Below, one piece after another: positions 52,646 through 52,654 of a DNA stretch of 52,654 nt (position 1 is its first letter; each line of letters opens with the position of its first letter). Both the position numbers and the translations under genes were made by a program. The notes below the pieces were generated by a model, which ran no database searches, was not told where the DNA came from, and was given only the letters and a program-made list of their open reading frames with translations. The stretch is from Vreelandella titanicae BH1 (GTDB lineage: Bacteria > Pseudomonadota > Gammaproteobacteria > Pseudomonadales > Halomonadaceae), in the NCBI RefSeq assembly GCF_000336575.1, contig NZ_AOPO01000024.1:1-52654 (forward strand), given 5' to 3'.

Positions 52646-52654
52646 ATGGGACAG
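52646..52654 (+). CDS. Possible start of a further gene, cut by the window edge
   Basis: GGAG lies 7 bases before an ATG at 52646, 69 bases past the tesB stop, on the same strand as the cluster. Only three codons are visible. Confidence 0.25.

Larger units (their letters stand above)
12560..52654. mobile_element. Putative genomic island integrated at tRNA-fMet (right end not in window)
   Basis: The left boundary is the break in the tRNA at about 12560. Integration at a tRNA 3' end leaves an intact tRNA at one end and a 3' fragment at the other. Since only the fragment is present, with chromosomal DNA on its 3' side, the element must extend rightward to an intact tRNA-fMet. Recombinase genes, a toxin-antitoxin pair, three insertion-sequence remnants and a large catabolic block fit an island. 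Whether the catabolic part belongs to the same insertion is inferred; the IS66 junction at 26336 could be a later join. Confidence 0.55.

Overview
The window looks like a stretch of a gammaproteobacterial chromosome, most likely Halomonas or a close relative. That assignment is inferred from the look of the housekeeping genes (YaaA, DUF501, MalY, CnoX-like) and not from any database search. It splits into a conserved left part and a large acquired part that begins at a broken tRNA.

Bases 1-12340 are ordinary chromosome. They carry a small acidic lipoprotein, an isochorismatase-family hydrolase, YaaA, an aldo/keto reductase, a Sel1-repeat protein, a DnaQ-like exonuclease, a LOG-family protein, DUF501, a hotdog thioesterase, an inner-membrane protein, a MalY-type beta-lyase, a CnoX-like thioredoxin/TPR protein, and a divergent NAD(P)-dependent reductase/LysR pair. 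At 12513-12559 lies only the 3' half of an initiator tRNA (tRNA-fMet, minus strand), followed by its terminator. This is the usual scar of a genomic island integrated at a tRNA. The intact tRNA is not in the window, so the island probably runs to the right edge or beyond.

Bases 12560-26340 form a mobility and conflict zone. It holds an IS30 relic, a HigBA-type toxin-antitoxin pair, a primase-helicase of the TOTE type with no usable start codon, and a three-gene operon with a ParB-like protein and two very large tyrosine recombinases. An IS5 element with a programmed frameshift follows, then a diverged fragment of a second primase-helicase, then a decayed IS66 element.

Bases 26341-52654 are a catabolic region with every gene on the plus strand. 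Uptake is provided by an outer-membrane porin and a TRAP transporter (one DctQ-DctM pair but three paralogous DctP binding proteins). Oxidation is provided by a complete three-component cytochrome P450 system (P450, ferredoxin reductase, [2Fe-2S] ferredoxin), two short-chain dehydrogenases and an aldehyde dehydrogenase. CoA-level chemistry is suggested by electron-transfer flavoprotein subunits, a family III CoA-transferase and a TesB thioesterase. A dienelactone hydrolase, an alpha/beta hydrolase, an EthD-like protein, an NTF2-fold protein and an MFS exporter complete the set. Fragments of a PQQ alcohol dehydrogenase and a GMC oxidoreductase show that alternative alcohol-oxidation modules decayed. 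The likely job is import and hydroxylation of a hydrophobic organic acid or terpenoid-like compound, then breakdown through aldehyde, acid and CoA thioester. The substrate cannot be read from the sequence. No transcriptional regulator lies in this region, but a shared motif precedes several of its genes.
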